The notes beneath the pieces are model-generated. The model saw nothing but the letters and a program-made list of their open reading frames with translations. It was not told where the DNA came from and did no database searches. A DNA stretch of 64,000 nt. Source: Lysobacterales bacterium 66-474 (GTDB lineage Bacteria; Pseudomonadota; Gammaproteobacteria; Xanthomonadales; Rhodanobacteraceae). This document shows positions 29,009-37,456 of the stretch, one piece after another. Position numbers and translations under genes: made by a program. The stretch covers positions 1 to 64,000 of the forward strand of contig MKWP01000010.1 of the NCBI GenBank assembly GCA_001899805.1, written 5' to 3'. Position 1 is the first letter of the stretch. Each line of letters starts with the position of its first letter.

Positions 29009-30276
29009 AGGGCAAGCGCTGGCTGGTCCTGGCGATCACCGTGGTGGCGATCGCCGCGATCGCCTTCGTGTGGCTGGCCTCCGACCCCGGCTACGTCCTG
29101 ATCCGTTTCCGCGGCTGGCGCATCGAAGCCACGGTCGTCGGCGCGGTGGCGATCCTGGTCGCTGCGTGGATCGCGATCGGCATCGCGTGGTGGCTGCTGC
29201 GCTGGCCGTTCGGCGCGCTGTCGCGGCGGCATCGCCGGATCAGCCACGAACGCCTGCGCGACGGACTGGTCGCGATGAGCGAGGGCCGCAACGTCGAGGC
29301 CAATCGCACCCTGCAGCGGGCGGCGCAGTATTCGAGCTTGCGCGCGCCGGCCCTGCTGGCAGCGGCCGACGCCGCGCACCGGCACGGCGACACCACGCGC
29401 GCGCTGGAAGCGCTGGACGAAGCCGCGCAGCATGCACCGGACGCGGCGCGCATCCTGCGTGCACGCATCCTGCGCGAGAACGGCCGCGCCGAAGAAGCCC
29501 TGCAGTTGCTGGCGCCGGGCGCGGACGCCGGCAAGCTGCCGCCGGCCGGCTGGCACGAATACGCGCTCGCCGCGCTGGCCATCGACCAGCCGGACAAGGC
29601 GCGCGCGGCGCTGGAGCCGTTGCGCAAGACCGACATGCTGGGCAGCACCGGTTACGCCGATCTGGCCGACAAGACGCTCGGCGCCTTGCTGCGGCGCGCG
29701 CCCGACGCGGCCGCGTTGCAGGACCTGTGGAAGCGCGCCAACCGCCAGCAGCGCCAGATGCCTTCCCTGCTCGAAGCCTACGCACGCCGGGCAGCCGCGT
29801 TCGGAGTCGCGCACGACGCACTCGATGCCATCGAGGATGCGCTGAAGCGTGAATGGAATCCCGCGCTCGTCGCCGCCTACGGCGACGCCACGCCGCCCAC
29901 GGAAGCCACGGCGCGCCTGCGCAGCGCGGCGCGCTGGATGGATGCGCATCCCGGCGACAACGCCCTGCTGCGCACGCTTGGCGTGTTGTCGATGCGTGCC
30001 TCCGATCCGCGCGACGCCCGCGAATACCTGGTGCGTGCGCTGGCATTGCAGCCGTCCGCCGCGGGCTGGGCCGCGCTGGGCGACGTGCAGTCCGCCTCCG
30101 GCGAACCCGATGAGGCCATCCGCTGCTACGCCAATGCGTGGAAGTGCGCGCAGGGCGAGGACATCGCGCCGGGTCCGCACGAAGCCGGCATCGACACCGC
30201 GCACATCACGCTGGAAGAGCGCGACGAACACGGCATGCCGCGCCTGCCCGACGAACCCTCGCGCTCCGCGCGCTGA
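29005..30276 (+). CDS. hemY: HemY protein, TPR-containing inner-membrane protein
   Basis: The 423-aa product has two N-terminal TM helices (LVLAITVVAIAAIAFVWLASDPGYVLIRFRGWRIEATVVGAVAILVAAWIAIGIAWWLL), the HemY_N arrangement. TPR-like helical pairs follow (ARALEALDEAAQHAPDAARILRARILRENGRAEEALQLL and others). It is not the HemY protoporphyrinogen oxidase of Gram-positives. Its role is haem-associated but unresolved. It is translationally coupled to hemX and 5 bp from the thioesterase downstream. Confidence 0.93.
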   Translation: MKGKRWLVLAITVVAIAAIAFVWLASDPGYVLIRFRGWRIEATVVGAVAILVAAWIAIGIAWWLLRWPFGALSRRHRRISHERLRDGLVAMSEGRNVEANRTLQRAAQYSSLRAPALLAAADAAHRHGDTTRALEALDEAAQHAPDAARILRARILRENGRAEEALQLLAPGADAGKLPPAGWHEYALAALAIDQPDKARAALEPLRKTDMLGSTGYADLADKTLGALLRRAPDAAALQDLWKRANRQQRQMPSLLEAYARRAAAFGVAHDALDAIEDALKREWNPALVAAYGDATPPTEATARLRSAARWMDAHPGDNALLRTLGVLSMRASDPRDAREYLVRALALQPSAAGWAALGDVQSASGEPDEAIRCYANAWKCAQGEDIAPGPHEAGIDTAHITLEERDEHGMPRLPDEPSRSAR

Positions 30277-30281
30277 GCGCC

Positions 30282-30725
30282 ATGCCGATCTGGAAACAAG
30301 CCGCCGATCCCGACACCGTCAACGGCTGGAGCGCACGCACGCTGATGCGCGCGATCGACATCCGCATCACCGAGATCGGCGACGATTTCGTGCGCGGCAC
30401 GCTGCCGGTGGACGACCGCACCCGCCAGCCCTACGGCATCCTGCACGGCGGCGCTTCGGTGGCGCTGGCGGAAACCCTGGGCTCGACCGCGGCGATGCTG
30501 TGTTGCGAGGACGGCTTCGCGGCGGTCGGCCTCGACATCAACGCCAACCATGTGCGCGCCGTGCGCGAGGGGATCGTCACCGGCACCGCGCGCCCGATCC
30601 ACGTCGGCCGCAGCACGCAGGTGTGGGAAATCCGCATCGAGAACGCGGCCGGCGAATTGACCTGCATCGCGCGCCTGACCGTGGCGGTGGTGCCGCGGCG
30701 CGCGGTGGCGGCGAAACCTGCGTAG
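30282..30725 (+). CDS. PaaI/MenI-type hotdog thioesterase
   Basis: The 147-aa hotdog protein has QPYGILHGGASVALAETLGSTAAM, the PaaI-family motif with the catalytic Glu, and GLDINANHVRAVREGIVTGTARPIHVGRSTQVWEI. Nearest known roles are 1,4-dihydroxy-2-naphthoyl-CoA hydrolase (MenI) and EntH proofreading. The haem operon context gives no clear substrate. ATG 30282 lies 5 bp after hemY, so it is probably the last gene of hemD-X-Y. Confidence 0.86.
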   Translation: MPIWKQAADPDTVNGWSARTLMRAIDIRITEIGDDFVRGTLPVDDRTRQPYGILHGGASVALAETLGSTAAMLCCEDGFAAVGLDINANHVRAVREGIVTGTARPIHVGRSTQVWEIRIENAAGELTCIARLTVAVVPRRAVAAKPA

Positions 30726-30752
30726 CCATCTCATTGCGTGCGACGCCGGACG

Positions 30753-30788
30753 TTTACCGTCCCGCCACTCCTCCTACAATCCTGATCC
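30753..30788 (+). promoter_or_regulatory. Candidate leaderless promoter of rmuC
   Basis: TTTACC (30753-30758), a 16-nt spacer and TACAAT (30775-30780) are followed by 8 nt and the rmuC ATG. There is no Shine-Dalgarno. This is the clearest promoter of the leaderless-type set in the window. Confidence 0.5.
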
Positions 30789-32045
30789 ATGTCTGCCGAA
30801 CTGATCCTCCTGATCGTGTTGGTCGTGCTGGCCGCGGGCGTGTTGCTGTCGCAACTCGCGATGCTGGCGCGCGGTCGGGCCGACCCGGCGCTGCGTGAAA
30901 AACTCGATGCCCTGCGCAGCGACGGCCAGCGGCTCGACCAGACACTGCGCGACGAGCAACGCGCCGGCCGCGCCGAACTCGCGCAATCGCTGGACCGCCT
31001 CGGCGAGCGCCTGCAAAAGACGCTCGGCGAATTGGCGGACGGCAACGAGAAGCGCCTCGGCGAAGTGCGCGCCACGCTGGAAACGAAGCTGAAGGCGTTG
31101 CAGGACGACAACGCCGCGCAACTCGACAGGATGCGCGCCACCGTCGACGAAAAATTGCAGAGCAGCCTGCAGGAACGTTTCAACAAATCGTTCGGGATGA
31201 TTTCCGAACGCCTCGAAGCGGTGCAGCGCGGCCTTGGCGAAATGCAGACGCTGGCGACCGGCGTCGGCGACCTGAAACGCGTGCTCAGCAACGTCAAGAC
31301 CCGCGGCACCTTCGGCGAGGTGCAGCTCGGCGCATTGCTGGAACAACTGCTGTCCGCCGAACAATACGCCGCGAACGTCGCGACCGTGCCGGGTTCGAAC
31401 GAACGCGTCGAGTACGCGATCCGCCTGCCCGGCCGCGATGGCGACGCGCCGGTGTGGCTGCCGATCGACGCCAAGTTCCCGATCGAGGATCACCAACGCC
31501 TGCTGGACGCCCAGGAACGCGCCGACCCGGACGCCGCGGCGCAGGCGGCCGCCGCGCTGGAACGGCGCGTGCGCGACGAAGCGAAAACCATCCATGCCAA
31601 ATACGTTGCGCCGCCCTCCACCACCGACTTCGCGATCCTGTTCCTGCCGACCGAAGGCCTGTACGCCGAAGTGATCCGCCGCCCCGGCCTGTTCGAGGCC
31701 CTGCAACGCGACTGGCGCGTCACCGTGGCCGGACCGACCACGCTGACCGCGATCCTGAATGCGCTGCAGATGGGTTTCCGCACGCTCGCGATCGAGAAGC
31801 GTTCGAGCGAGGTGTGGCAGATCCTCGGCGCGGTCAAGACCGAGTTCGGCAAGTTCGGCGCGATCGTGGACAAGGCCAAGAACCAGCTCGACAGCGCGCG
31901 CAACAATCTCGACGAGCTGGTCGGTCGTCGTTCGCGCGCGATCGAGCGCAAGTTGCGCGGCGTGGAGTCGCTGCCCGATGACGCTTCGCACGCGTTGCTG
32001 GGCGACACCCCACCCGGCAACGGCGAAGACGAAGACCCGGACTAG
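30789..32045 (+). CDS. rmuC: DNA recombination protein RmuC
   Basis: The 418-aa product has an N-terminal TM helix (ELILLIVLVVLAAGVLLSQLA), a long coiled coil (residues about 40-160) and the RmuC domain: VKTRGTFGEVQLGALLEQLLSAEQYAANV, VWLPIDAKFPIEDHQRLLDAQERAD, FAILFLPTEGLYAEVIRRPGLFE and VTVAGPTTLTAILNALQMGFRTLAIEKRS. RmuC limits inversions at short repeats and carries a PD-(D/E)XK-like nuclease fold. It is monocistronic. Confidence 0.96.
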   Translation: MSAELILLIVLVVLAAGVLLSQLAMLARGRADPALREKLDALRSDGQRLDQTLRDEQRAGRAELAQSLDRLGERLQKTLGELADGNEKRLGEVRATLETKLKALQDDNAAQLDRMRATVDEKLQSSLQERFNKSFGMISERLEAVQRGLGEMQTLATGVGDLKRVLSNVKTRGTFGEVQLGALLEQLLSAEQYAANVATVPGSNERVEYAIRLPGRDGDAPVWLPIDAKFPIEDHQRLLDAQERADPDAAAQAAAALERRVRDEAKTIHAKYVAPPSTTDFAILFLPTEGLYAEVIRRPGLFEALQRDWRVTVAGPTTLTAILNALQMGFRTLAIEKRSSEVWQILGAVKTEFGKFGAIVDKAKNQLDSARNNLDELVGRRSRAIERKLRGVESLPDDASHALLGDTPPGNGEDEDPD

Positions 32046-32108
32046 GGCCCGTCAACGCCATGCCGCGCGAGCCGCGTTGCTTCCGCAGCGGTTGCCAGGC
32101 GGGGCGCC
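32043..32108. repeat. Intergenic repeat family B, copy 2
   Basis: GTCAACGCCATGCCGCGCGAGCCGCGTTGCTTCCGCAGCGGTTGCCAGGCGGGGCGC matches 26148-26204 in the same orientation. It starts at the rmuC stop and ends before the folE promoter region. Confidence 0.65.
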
Positions 32109-32183
32109 ATTTCGACAGTGCGCCATTCCAGCCGGCCTTGCAACGGCATTACACTCTGTGGTCGTCGTCAGCAGGAGTCCCTC

Positions 32184-32813
32184 ATGAGCGAACCCCACCA
32201 GCCCTCGACGTGCGCCGCGGCCACGCCAACTTCGCCGCCGGTCTCGCGCGAGCAGGCGATGGACGCGGTGCGCACGCTGCTGCGCTGGGCCGGCGACGAA
32301 CCGACCCGCGAAGGTCTGCACGACACGCCCAAGCGCGTGGTGGACGCCTATGCCGAGTGGTTCTCGGGCTACCACGAGGACCCGCAGGATTACCTGCGCC
32401 GCACCTTCGAGGAAGTCGCCGGTTACGACGAGATGATCGTGCTGCGCGGCATCCAGTTCGAATCGTTCTGCGAACACCACATGGCGCCGATCATCGGCCG
32501 CGCGCACGTGGGCTACGTGCCGAACGGGAAAGTCGTCGGCATCTCCAAGCTGGCGCGCGTGGTGGACGCCTTCGCGCACCGCTTCCAGGTGCAAGAAAAG
32601 CTCACCGCTCAGATCGCGGCCTGCATCAGTGCGGTGCTGCAACCGCAGGGGGTCGGCGTGGTGATCGATGCCACCCACCAGTGCATGACCACCCGCGGCG
32701 TGCACAAGCGCGGGGTGTCGCTGATCACCAGCCAGATGCTGGGCAGCTTCCGCGAAGACCCGCGCACCCGCAGCGAGTTCCTGAAGTTCATCGATATCGA
32801 CGGCGGGAAGTAG
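32184..32813 (+). CDS. folE: GTP cyclohydrolase I
   Basis: FolE converts GTP to 7,8-dihydroneopterin triphosphate, the entry step to folate. The 209-aa product has [22 protein letters not shown], the zinc-site [22 protein letters not shown] (Cys and His ligands), [20 protein letters not shown] and the third ligand in [19 protein letters not shown] 32184 has AGGAG 6 nt upstream; the ORF track extends further. A TACACT hexamer at 32150-32155 could be its -10. Confidence 0.97.
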   Translation: MSEPHQPSTCAAATPTSPPVSREQAMDAVRTLLRWAGDEPTREGLHDTPKRVVDAYAEWFSGYHEDPQDYLRRTFEEVAGYDEMIVLRGIQFESFCEHHMAPIIGRAHVGYVPNGKVVGISKLARVVDAFAHRFQVQEKLTAQIAACISAVLQPQGVGVVIDATHQCMTTRGVHKRGVSLITSQMLGSFREDPRTRSEFLKFIDIDGGK

Positions 32814-32823
32814 GTCTTTTTGC

Positions 32824-33010
32824 TCGTCATCCCGGGGCTGGCCGCGCCGTTTGCGGACAGAACCCGGGATCGGTGCCGGCGGGGGCGGACACCGATCAAT
32901 CGAAACCGATTGCGGATCGCGCTGCGCGCGTCCGGAATGACCACCATGGGGGCTTCTTGCTCGTCATTCCGGGTTCCGATGCGATGGAGCCGCGTCGGCC
33001 CCGGAATGAC
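32824..33010. repeat. Intergenic repeat family A, copy 1 (split)
   Basis: CGTCATCCCGGGGCTGGCCGCGCCGTTTGCGGACAGAACCCGGGATC and, further on, CGTCATTCCGGGTTCCGATGC...CCCCGGAATGAC are halves of the element seen whole at 37274-37398. The 329-bp folE/MFS gap holds this and no gene. Confidence 0.75.
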
Positions 33011-33142
33011 AATGGAATGAACCTCAGCCGCCAATCAAGGCCGTGGCCCGGCGCGCGACAGGCTCCGATCCATCCAGCATCCGGTGCCGGAGCCGCATCG
33101 CACTAAACTTGTCCGCTTGTCCGCCCGCGCGCACTACGCCAC

Positions 33143-34417
33143 ATGACCGAACTCCAGCACCTCGACCACCCGCGCCGCCGCGCTGCGGTGATCTTCATCT
33201 TCGTCACCGTGACGATCGACATGCTGGCGTTCGGCATCATCATCCCGGTGCTGCCGCACCTGATCGTCGAGCTGATCGGCGGCAGCATTGCCAAGGCCGC
33301 GGTATGGTCGAGCGCCTTCAGCACCCTGTTCATGCTGATGCAGTTCGTGTCCTCGCCGATCCAGGGCGCGTTGTCCGACCGCTTCGGCCGCCGCACGGTG
33401 ATCCTGATTTCGAGCTTCGGTCTCGGCATCGATTTCATCGTGATGGCGCTGGCGCCATTCCTGTGGCTGCTGTTCGTCGGGCGCGCGGTATCCGGCATGT
33501 GCGCGGCCAGTTTCACCACCGCCAACGCCTACATCGCCGACATCACCCCGCGCGAGAAGCGCGCGGCCGCATTCGGTTTGCTGGGCGGCGCGTTCGCGGT
33601 CGGCTTCATCGTGGGACCGGCGCTGGGCGGGTTCCTGGGGCACCAGTGGATCCGCCTGCCATTCTGGGTCGCGGCGGGGCTGTGCCTCGTCAATTTCTGC
33701 TACGGCTGGTTCGTGCTGCCGGAATCGCTGCCGAAGGAACGCCGCGCGCCGAAGTTCGACTGGCGCCACGCCAACCCGCTGGGCTCGCTGTTGTTGCTGA
33801 AGCGCTATCCGCAGGTGCTGGCGCTGGCCATGGTCTTTTTCCTGCTGGCGCTGGCGCAGTTCTCGATCAATTCGACCTACGTGCTGTACACCGACTTCCG
33901 TTACGGCTGGGGGCCGCAGACGGTCGGCTACACGCTGGCGCTGGTCGGCGTGCTCACCGGCGTGGTGCAGGCGCTGCTGGTGCGGCGATTGATGCCGAAG
34001 CTGGGCGAGCGACGGATGATCCTCGCCGGTCTTGCGTTCCTGGTCGTCGGCTACTTCGTGTTCGGCTTCGCGCCGGAAGCGTGGATTTTCCTCTCCGGCA
34101 TCCCGTTCCTGTGCCTCGGCGGCCTCGCCGGTCCGCCCGCGCAATCGCTGATCACGCACCAGGTCGATCCTTCCGAGCAGGGCCGCCTGCAAGGTGCGCT
34201 GAGCAGCCTGCAGAGCCTCGCCGGCATCTTCGGCCCGGCGCTGTTCGCCAACCTGTTCGCGTTGTTCATCAGCAAGCATGCCCCGACCCCGCACCTGCCG
34301 GGCGTGGCCTACGTGCTGGCGGCGGTGTTGGTACTGGTGGCCCTGGTGCTGACCGTGCGCGCAACCCGCAACCTGCCCGCACACGTGCCGCCTGCCGCGG
34401 CCCCGGAGTCGACATGA
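33143..34417 (+). CDS. TetA-like MFS drug/metabolite exporter
   Basis: The 424-aa protein has 12 predicted TM helices and the MFS motif A as GALSDRFGRRTVILIS after helix 2, with GMCAASFTTANAYIADITPREKRAAAFGLLGGAFAVGFIVGPALGGFLG as the antiporter motif region. This pattern is that of the TCR/Tet subfamily (DHA1). It probably exports a small molecule in exchange for protons from the inner membrane. Whether it gives tetracycline resistance cannot be told. It is followed by a small membrane protein gene. Confidence 0.9.
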   Translation: MTELQHLDHPRRRAAVIFIFVTVTIDMLAFGIIIPVLPHLIVELIGGSIAKAAVWSSAFSTLFMLMQFVSSPIQGALSDRFGRRTVILISSFGLGIDFIVMALAPFLWLLFVGRAVSGMCAASFTTANAYIADITPREKRAAAFGLLGGAFAVGFIVGPALGGFLGHQWIRLPFWVAAGLCLVNFCYGWFVLPESLPKERRAPKFDWRHANPLGSLLLLKRYPQVLALAMVFFLLALAQFSINSTYVLYTDFRYGWGPQTVGYTLALVGVLTGVVQALLVRRLMPKLGERRMILAGLAFLVVGYFVFGFAPEAWIFLSGIPFLCLGGLAGPPAQSLITHQVDPSEQGRLQGALSSLQSLAGIFGPALFANLFALFISKHAPTPHLPGVAYVLAAVLVLVALVLTVRATRNLPAHVPPAAAPEST

Positions 34418-34481
34418 GCTTGCATTCGTCCCGTCAGGGCCTCATGTGGAACCTTTCCGCCCCCCACCGGAGCATGCCGCG

Positions 34482-34682
34482 ATGACGACCTTCCTGTTGT
34501 GGCTGGTGTTGCTGGTGTTCTGCTGGCCGATCGCGCTGCTGGCGCTGGTCCTGTACCCGCTGGTGTGGTTGATCGCGCTGCCGTTCCGGCTGCTCGGTTT
34601 CGCCGTCGACGGCGTGTTCGAATTCCTGCGCGCGCTTTTTCTTTTGCCGGCTCGCATTCTGCGCGGACCGCGCACGACCTGA
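34482..34682 (+). CDS. Small hydrophobic membrane protein
   Basis: The 66-aa product is almost all membrane: TTFLLWLVLLVFCWPIALLALVLYPLVWLIALPFRLLGFAVDGVFEFLRALFLLPARIL. One long or two short TM helices end in a basic tail (RGPRTT). ATG 34482 lies 64 nt after the MFS stop. The codon pattern is coding-like. I do not recognise the family; similar small proteins are common conserved hypotheticals in this group. Confidence 0.62.
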   Translation: MTTFLLWLVLLVFCWPIALLALVLYPLVWLIALPFRLLGFAVDGVFEFLRALFLLPARILRGPRTT

Positions 34683-34702
34683 TTTCCATAGTGACACCCG
34701 AT

Positions 34703-34771
34703 TCGTGGTTCGATACCTCACCACGAACGGGTTTCGTCCCACAACCGTTCGTCCCGAGGTATCGAAGGACG
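34703..34771. repeat. Inverted-repeat element family G
   Basis: TTCGATACCTC (34709-34719) pairs with GAGGTATCGAA (34756-34766), and inside them ACGAACGG (34723-34730) pairs with CCGTTCGT (34745-34752). The layout is that of the widespread GTTCGTGGTTCGA...TCGAAGGACG elements. It may also act as a terminator for the preceding genes. Confidence 0.75.
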
Positions 34772-34817
34772 GACGGACCAGTCGTTTTGTTTCCCTCCAT
34801 CAGCCAAGGAATCTTCC

Positions 34818-35324
34818 ATGACCATCTCGATGTACCAGGCTTCCGTTCCAGTGTTCGTGCGCGCGTTGAGCAACCTCTCCGAGGTGCTGAAGAAAGGCGA
34901 GGCGCACGCGAAGGCGAAAGGTGTCGAACCCGACAACCTGCTGCAGCAGCGGCTCATGTTCGACATGCTGCCGTTGATCAAGCAGATCCAGATCGCCTGC
35001 GACACCGCCGCGCGCGGCGCTGCGCGACTGGCGGGCGTCGAGCCCAAATCGTTCCCCGACAACGAGAAAACCCTCGCCGAAGCGCAGGCCCGCATCGCCG
35101 GCGCCATCGCCTACGCGCAATCCTTCGCGCCCGCACAGATCGACGGCAGCGAAGGCCGCAAGGTGGTGATGAAGACGCGCCACGGCGAAACGGAGTTCAC
35201 CGGCCTCGCCTACCTCACCGAATACACCCTGCCGAACCTGTTCTTCCACTGCACCACCGCCTACGACATCCTGCGCGTGGCCGGCACTCAGATCGGCAAG
35301 GCGGATTTCCTGGGCAATCGCTGA
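34818..35324 (+). CDS. DUF1993 family protein
   Basis: The 168-aa product matches the DUF1993 pattern: MYQASVPVFVRALSNLSEVLKKGEAHAKAKGVE, LLQQRLMFDMLPLIKQIQIACDTAARGAARLAG and LPNLFFHCTTAYDILRVAG. The family is a DinB-like four-helix fold with no assigned function. AAGGA lies 8 nt before the ATG. It is followed by a clear intrinsic terminator and stands alone. Confidence 0.88.
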   Translation: MTISMYQASVPVFVRALSNLSEVLKKGEAHAKAKGVEPDNLLQQRLMFDMLPLIKQIQIACDTAARGAARLAGVEPKSFPDNEKTLAEAQARIAGAIAYAQSFAPAQIDGSEGRKVVMKTRHGETEFTGLAYLTEYTLPNLFFHCTTAYDILRVAGTQIGKADFLGNR

Positions 35325-35410
35325 CCAGGTCGCGGCAAATCGGTCAGCCCAATCGCCCAAACCGATTCCTTGTGAAAATGCGCGCCGAGTTTTTCTCGAG
35401 ATGACCCAGA

Positions 35411-35438
35411 CGCCCCGCTTGCGAAAGCGGGGCGTTTT
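35411..35438 (+). terminator. Rho-independent terminator after DUF1993 gene
   Basis: CGCCCCGCTT-GCGA-AAGCGGGGCG is a perfect 10-bp stem with a GNRA tetraloop followed by TTTT, 87 nt past the stop. It is the strongest terminator in the window. Confidence 0.85.
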
Positions 35439-35527
35439 CCTGACGGGCGCACGGGATACCAAGCCGCGCGAAGCGGGAGGATGGCCGAAGCCAGAAACCA
35501 GTTCGAACGAAGCCGCCCATTCAATTC

Positions 35528-35554
35528 TTGCAATCCGCCCGGATAACTTACAAT
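35528..35554 (+). promoter_or_regulatory. Candidate promoter of NnrU gene
   Basis: TTGCAA (35528-35533), a 15-nt spacer and TACAAT (35549-35554) lie 30 nt before the ATG, just after the terminator. The spacer is short. Confidence 0.35.
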
Positions 35555-35584
35555 CCGGACTGACCCGCACGCAGGACCAGCCCC

Positions 35585-36163
35585 ATGCCTATCCTGATCC
35601 TCGGCCTCGTGATCTTCCTCGGCGCGCATTCCGTGCACATGCTGGCGCCGGGTTTCCGCGATCGCGCGGTGGCGCGGATCGGGCTGCTGCCGTGGAAGGG
35701 TTTGTACTCGCTGGTGTCGATTGCCGGTTTCGTGCTGATCGTGATCGGCTTCGGGATGGCGCGCGCGGATATGCATCTGTTGTACACGCCGCCCGCGTGG
35801 CTGAAACACTTGAACGCGCTGTTCACGCTGGTCGCGTTCGTGCTGGTGTTCGCGGCCTACGTGCCGCACAACCATTTCAAGGAAAAGCTCGGGCATCCGA
35901 TGCTGGCGGGCGTGAAGTTGTGGGCGCTGGGACACCTGCTGGCGACCGGCTACCTGCACGACGTGGTGTTGTTCGGTGCATTCCTGGTCTGGGCCATCGC
36001 GGATTTCGCGGTGTCGCGCCGGCGCGACCGCATCGCCGGCACGACGTACCCTCGCGGCACGCTGGCGTTCGACGCCGTTACCGTGGTGGTGGGTGTGGCG
36101 GCGTGGGCGATCTTCGCATTCATGTTGCACATACCCCTGATCGGCAGGAATCCTTTCATCTGA
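35585..36163 (+). CDS. NnrU family membrane protein
   Basis: The 192-aa protein has about six TM helices and begins MPILILGLVIFLGAHSVHMLAPGFRDRAVARIGLLPWKGLYSLVSIAGFVLIVIGFG. The NnrU signature GxHSxH...R continues with HPMLAGVKLWALGHLLATGYLHDVVLFGAFLVWAIADFAVSRRRDR. NnrU was named from nitric-oxide reductase loci; related enzymes include carotenoid isomerases. No denitrification gene is nearby, so the function here is open. Confidence 0.88.
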   Translation: MPILILGLVIFLGAHSVHMLAPGFRDRAVARIGLLPWKGLYSLVSIAGFVLIVIGFGMARADMHLLYTPPAWLKHLNALFTLVAFVLVFAAYVPHNHFKEKLGHPMLAGVKLWALGHLLATGYLHDVVLFGAFLVWAIADFAVSRRRDRIAGTTYPRGTLAFDAVTVVVGVAAWAIFAFMLHIPLIGRNPFI

Positions 36164-36323
36164 TGGAACCATTCGGCCGCGAGCGCATCCAATCAGGACC
36201 TGCTGACGCCATCCCAAGCGGTCGCAGCCCCGGACCGAGGCGTGGATGGAGCTTCGCCCGGCAATGCCATTCGCTTGGCATGGCGCCGGCAGGACCAGGA
36301 TCGTTTCAAGCTGTGGGGGCGAC

Positions 36324-37187
36324 GTGACTCGGCACAATTCGGCAAAAGGCAAGATCATCGGCGCGATCGTGGTGATCGTGATCGTCGCATTGGCGGCGTG
36401 GTGGTATTTCACGCGCATGCCGGGCGTGGACTTCACGCGCCACGGTCCCGAACCGTCGCCGCCGGCCAAGGCCAGCACCGCACCGCCGCCTATCGAGCAT
36501 CCGATCGAATCGGCACAGATCAATCCCGCGCCAGCCGGCACCGCGCCGTTGCCATCGCTGGATGCCAGCGACGATATCGTCGCGAAGGCGCTGTCGGAAT
36601 TGCCGGGTGCGGACGGCCTCGCCGGGCTGCTGCTGTCGCGCGGACTGGTGCCGCACATCGTGGCCACGGTGGACGCGCTGCCGCGCCGCACGATCGGCGC
36701 CAGCATCCTGCCGCTGCGGACGCCGCAGGGCGTGTTCGCGGTGGATACCTCCAACGGCCAGCCTGCGCTGGACGCGAAGAACTACGCGCGCTACGCGCCC
36801 TACATGAAGATCGTCGAGGCGGTGGATTCGCGCACGCTGGTGACGTGGTACGTGCATTGGTATCCGCTGTTCCAGGACGCCTACCGCCAGCTCGGTTATC
36901 CAAACGGCTACTTCAACGACCGCCTGATGGTCGCCCTCAACGACATGCTGGCGGCGCCCAACGCGCACACGCCGGTGGCGCTGGTCAAGACCACGGACGG
37001 CCACTACGCATTCGCCGATCCGACCTGGGAATCGCTGTCGGTCGGCCAGAAGCTGATGATCCGCATCGGCCCCGAAAACGAGCGCGAATTGAAGGCCAAG
37101 CTGCGCAGCATCCGCGCGCTGCTGCTGGGCCAGGCGCCGGCGTTGCATGGCACGCCAGCGGAGCCGGCGTCGGCATCCTCGCAGTAA
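36324..37187 (+). CDS. DUF3014 family membrane-anchored protein
   Basis: The 287-aa product has one TM helix (KIIGAIVVIVIVALAAWWYFT), a Pro-rich linker (EPSPPAKASTAPPPIEHP) and the DUF3014 domain (LPGADGLAGLLLSRGLVPHIVATVDALPRRTI...YARYAPYMKIVEAVDSRTLVTWYVHWYPLFQDAYRQLGYPNGYFNDRLMVALND). No function is assigned to the family. I chose GTG 36324 because it follows a G-rich stretch and opens MTRHNSAKGK; the upstream ATG of the ORF track would translate repeat-like sequence (MPFAWHGAGRTR). Confidence 0.82.
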   Translation: MTRHNSAKGKIIGAIVVIVIVALAAWWYFTRMPGVDFTRHGPEPSPPAKASTAPPPIEHPIESAQINPAPAGTAPLPSLDASDDIVAKALSELPGADGLAGLLLSRGLVPHIVATVDALPRRTIGASILPLRTPQGVFAVDTSNGQPALDAKNYARYAPYMKIVEAVDSRTLVTWYVHWYPLFQDAYRQLGYPNGYFNDRLMVALNDMLAAPNAHTPVALVKTTDGHYAFADPTWESLSVGQKLMIRIGPENERELKAKLRSIRALLLGQAPALHGTPAEPASASSQ

Positions 37188-37273
37188 TCTCACTTCGCGA
37201 CGCCGGTTCTGCCGGCACGTGGCTTGCACCGGCCTGCCTGATCTTCTTTCCACTTCCCGGGTCAAAGAAACGT

Positions 37274-37398
37274 CGTCATTCCGGGGCTGCCCGCGCTGTT
37301 TGCGGACAGAACCCGGAATCCAGCTCTTGCGCCGGTACACGAGAAGCTGGATTCCGGGTTCCATCGCCGATGAAGCAGGCGATGGCCCCGGAATGACG
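37274..37398. repeat. Nested inverted-repeat element family A, complete copy (MITE-like)
   Basis: Terminal arms CGTCATTCCGGGG (37274-37286) and CCCCGGAATGACG (37386-37398) pair perfectly over 13 bp. Inner arms GAACCCGGAATCCAGCT and AGCTGGATTCCGGGTTC pair over 17 bp. The 125-bp unit occupies the gap after the DUF3014 gene. Halves of the same unit lie at 32824-33010. Confidence 0.85.
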
Positions 37399-37456
37399 AG
37401 GTGTTTACGGGGCGCAGAAACCCGCTGACGAAGTGGACGTCGGATGCAACAACGGC

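Noticed and set aside
27826-30276. 816-aa ORF as a single protein
   Set aside because: Its first part is repeat DNA and the wrong frame of hemX; only the portion from 29005 (hemY) is coding.
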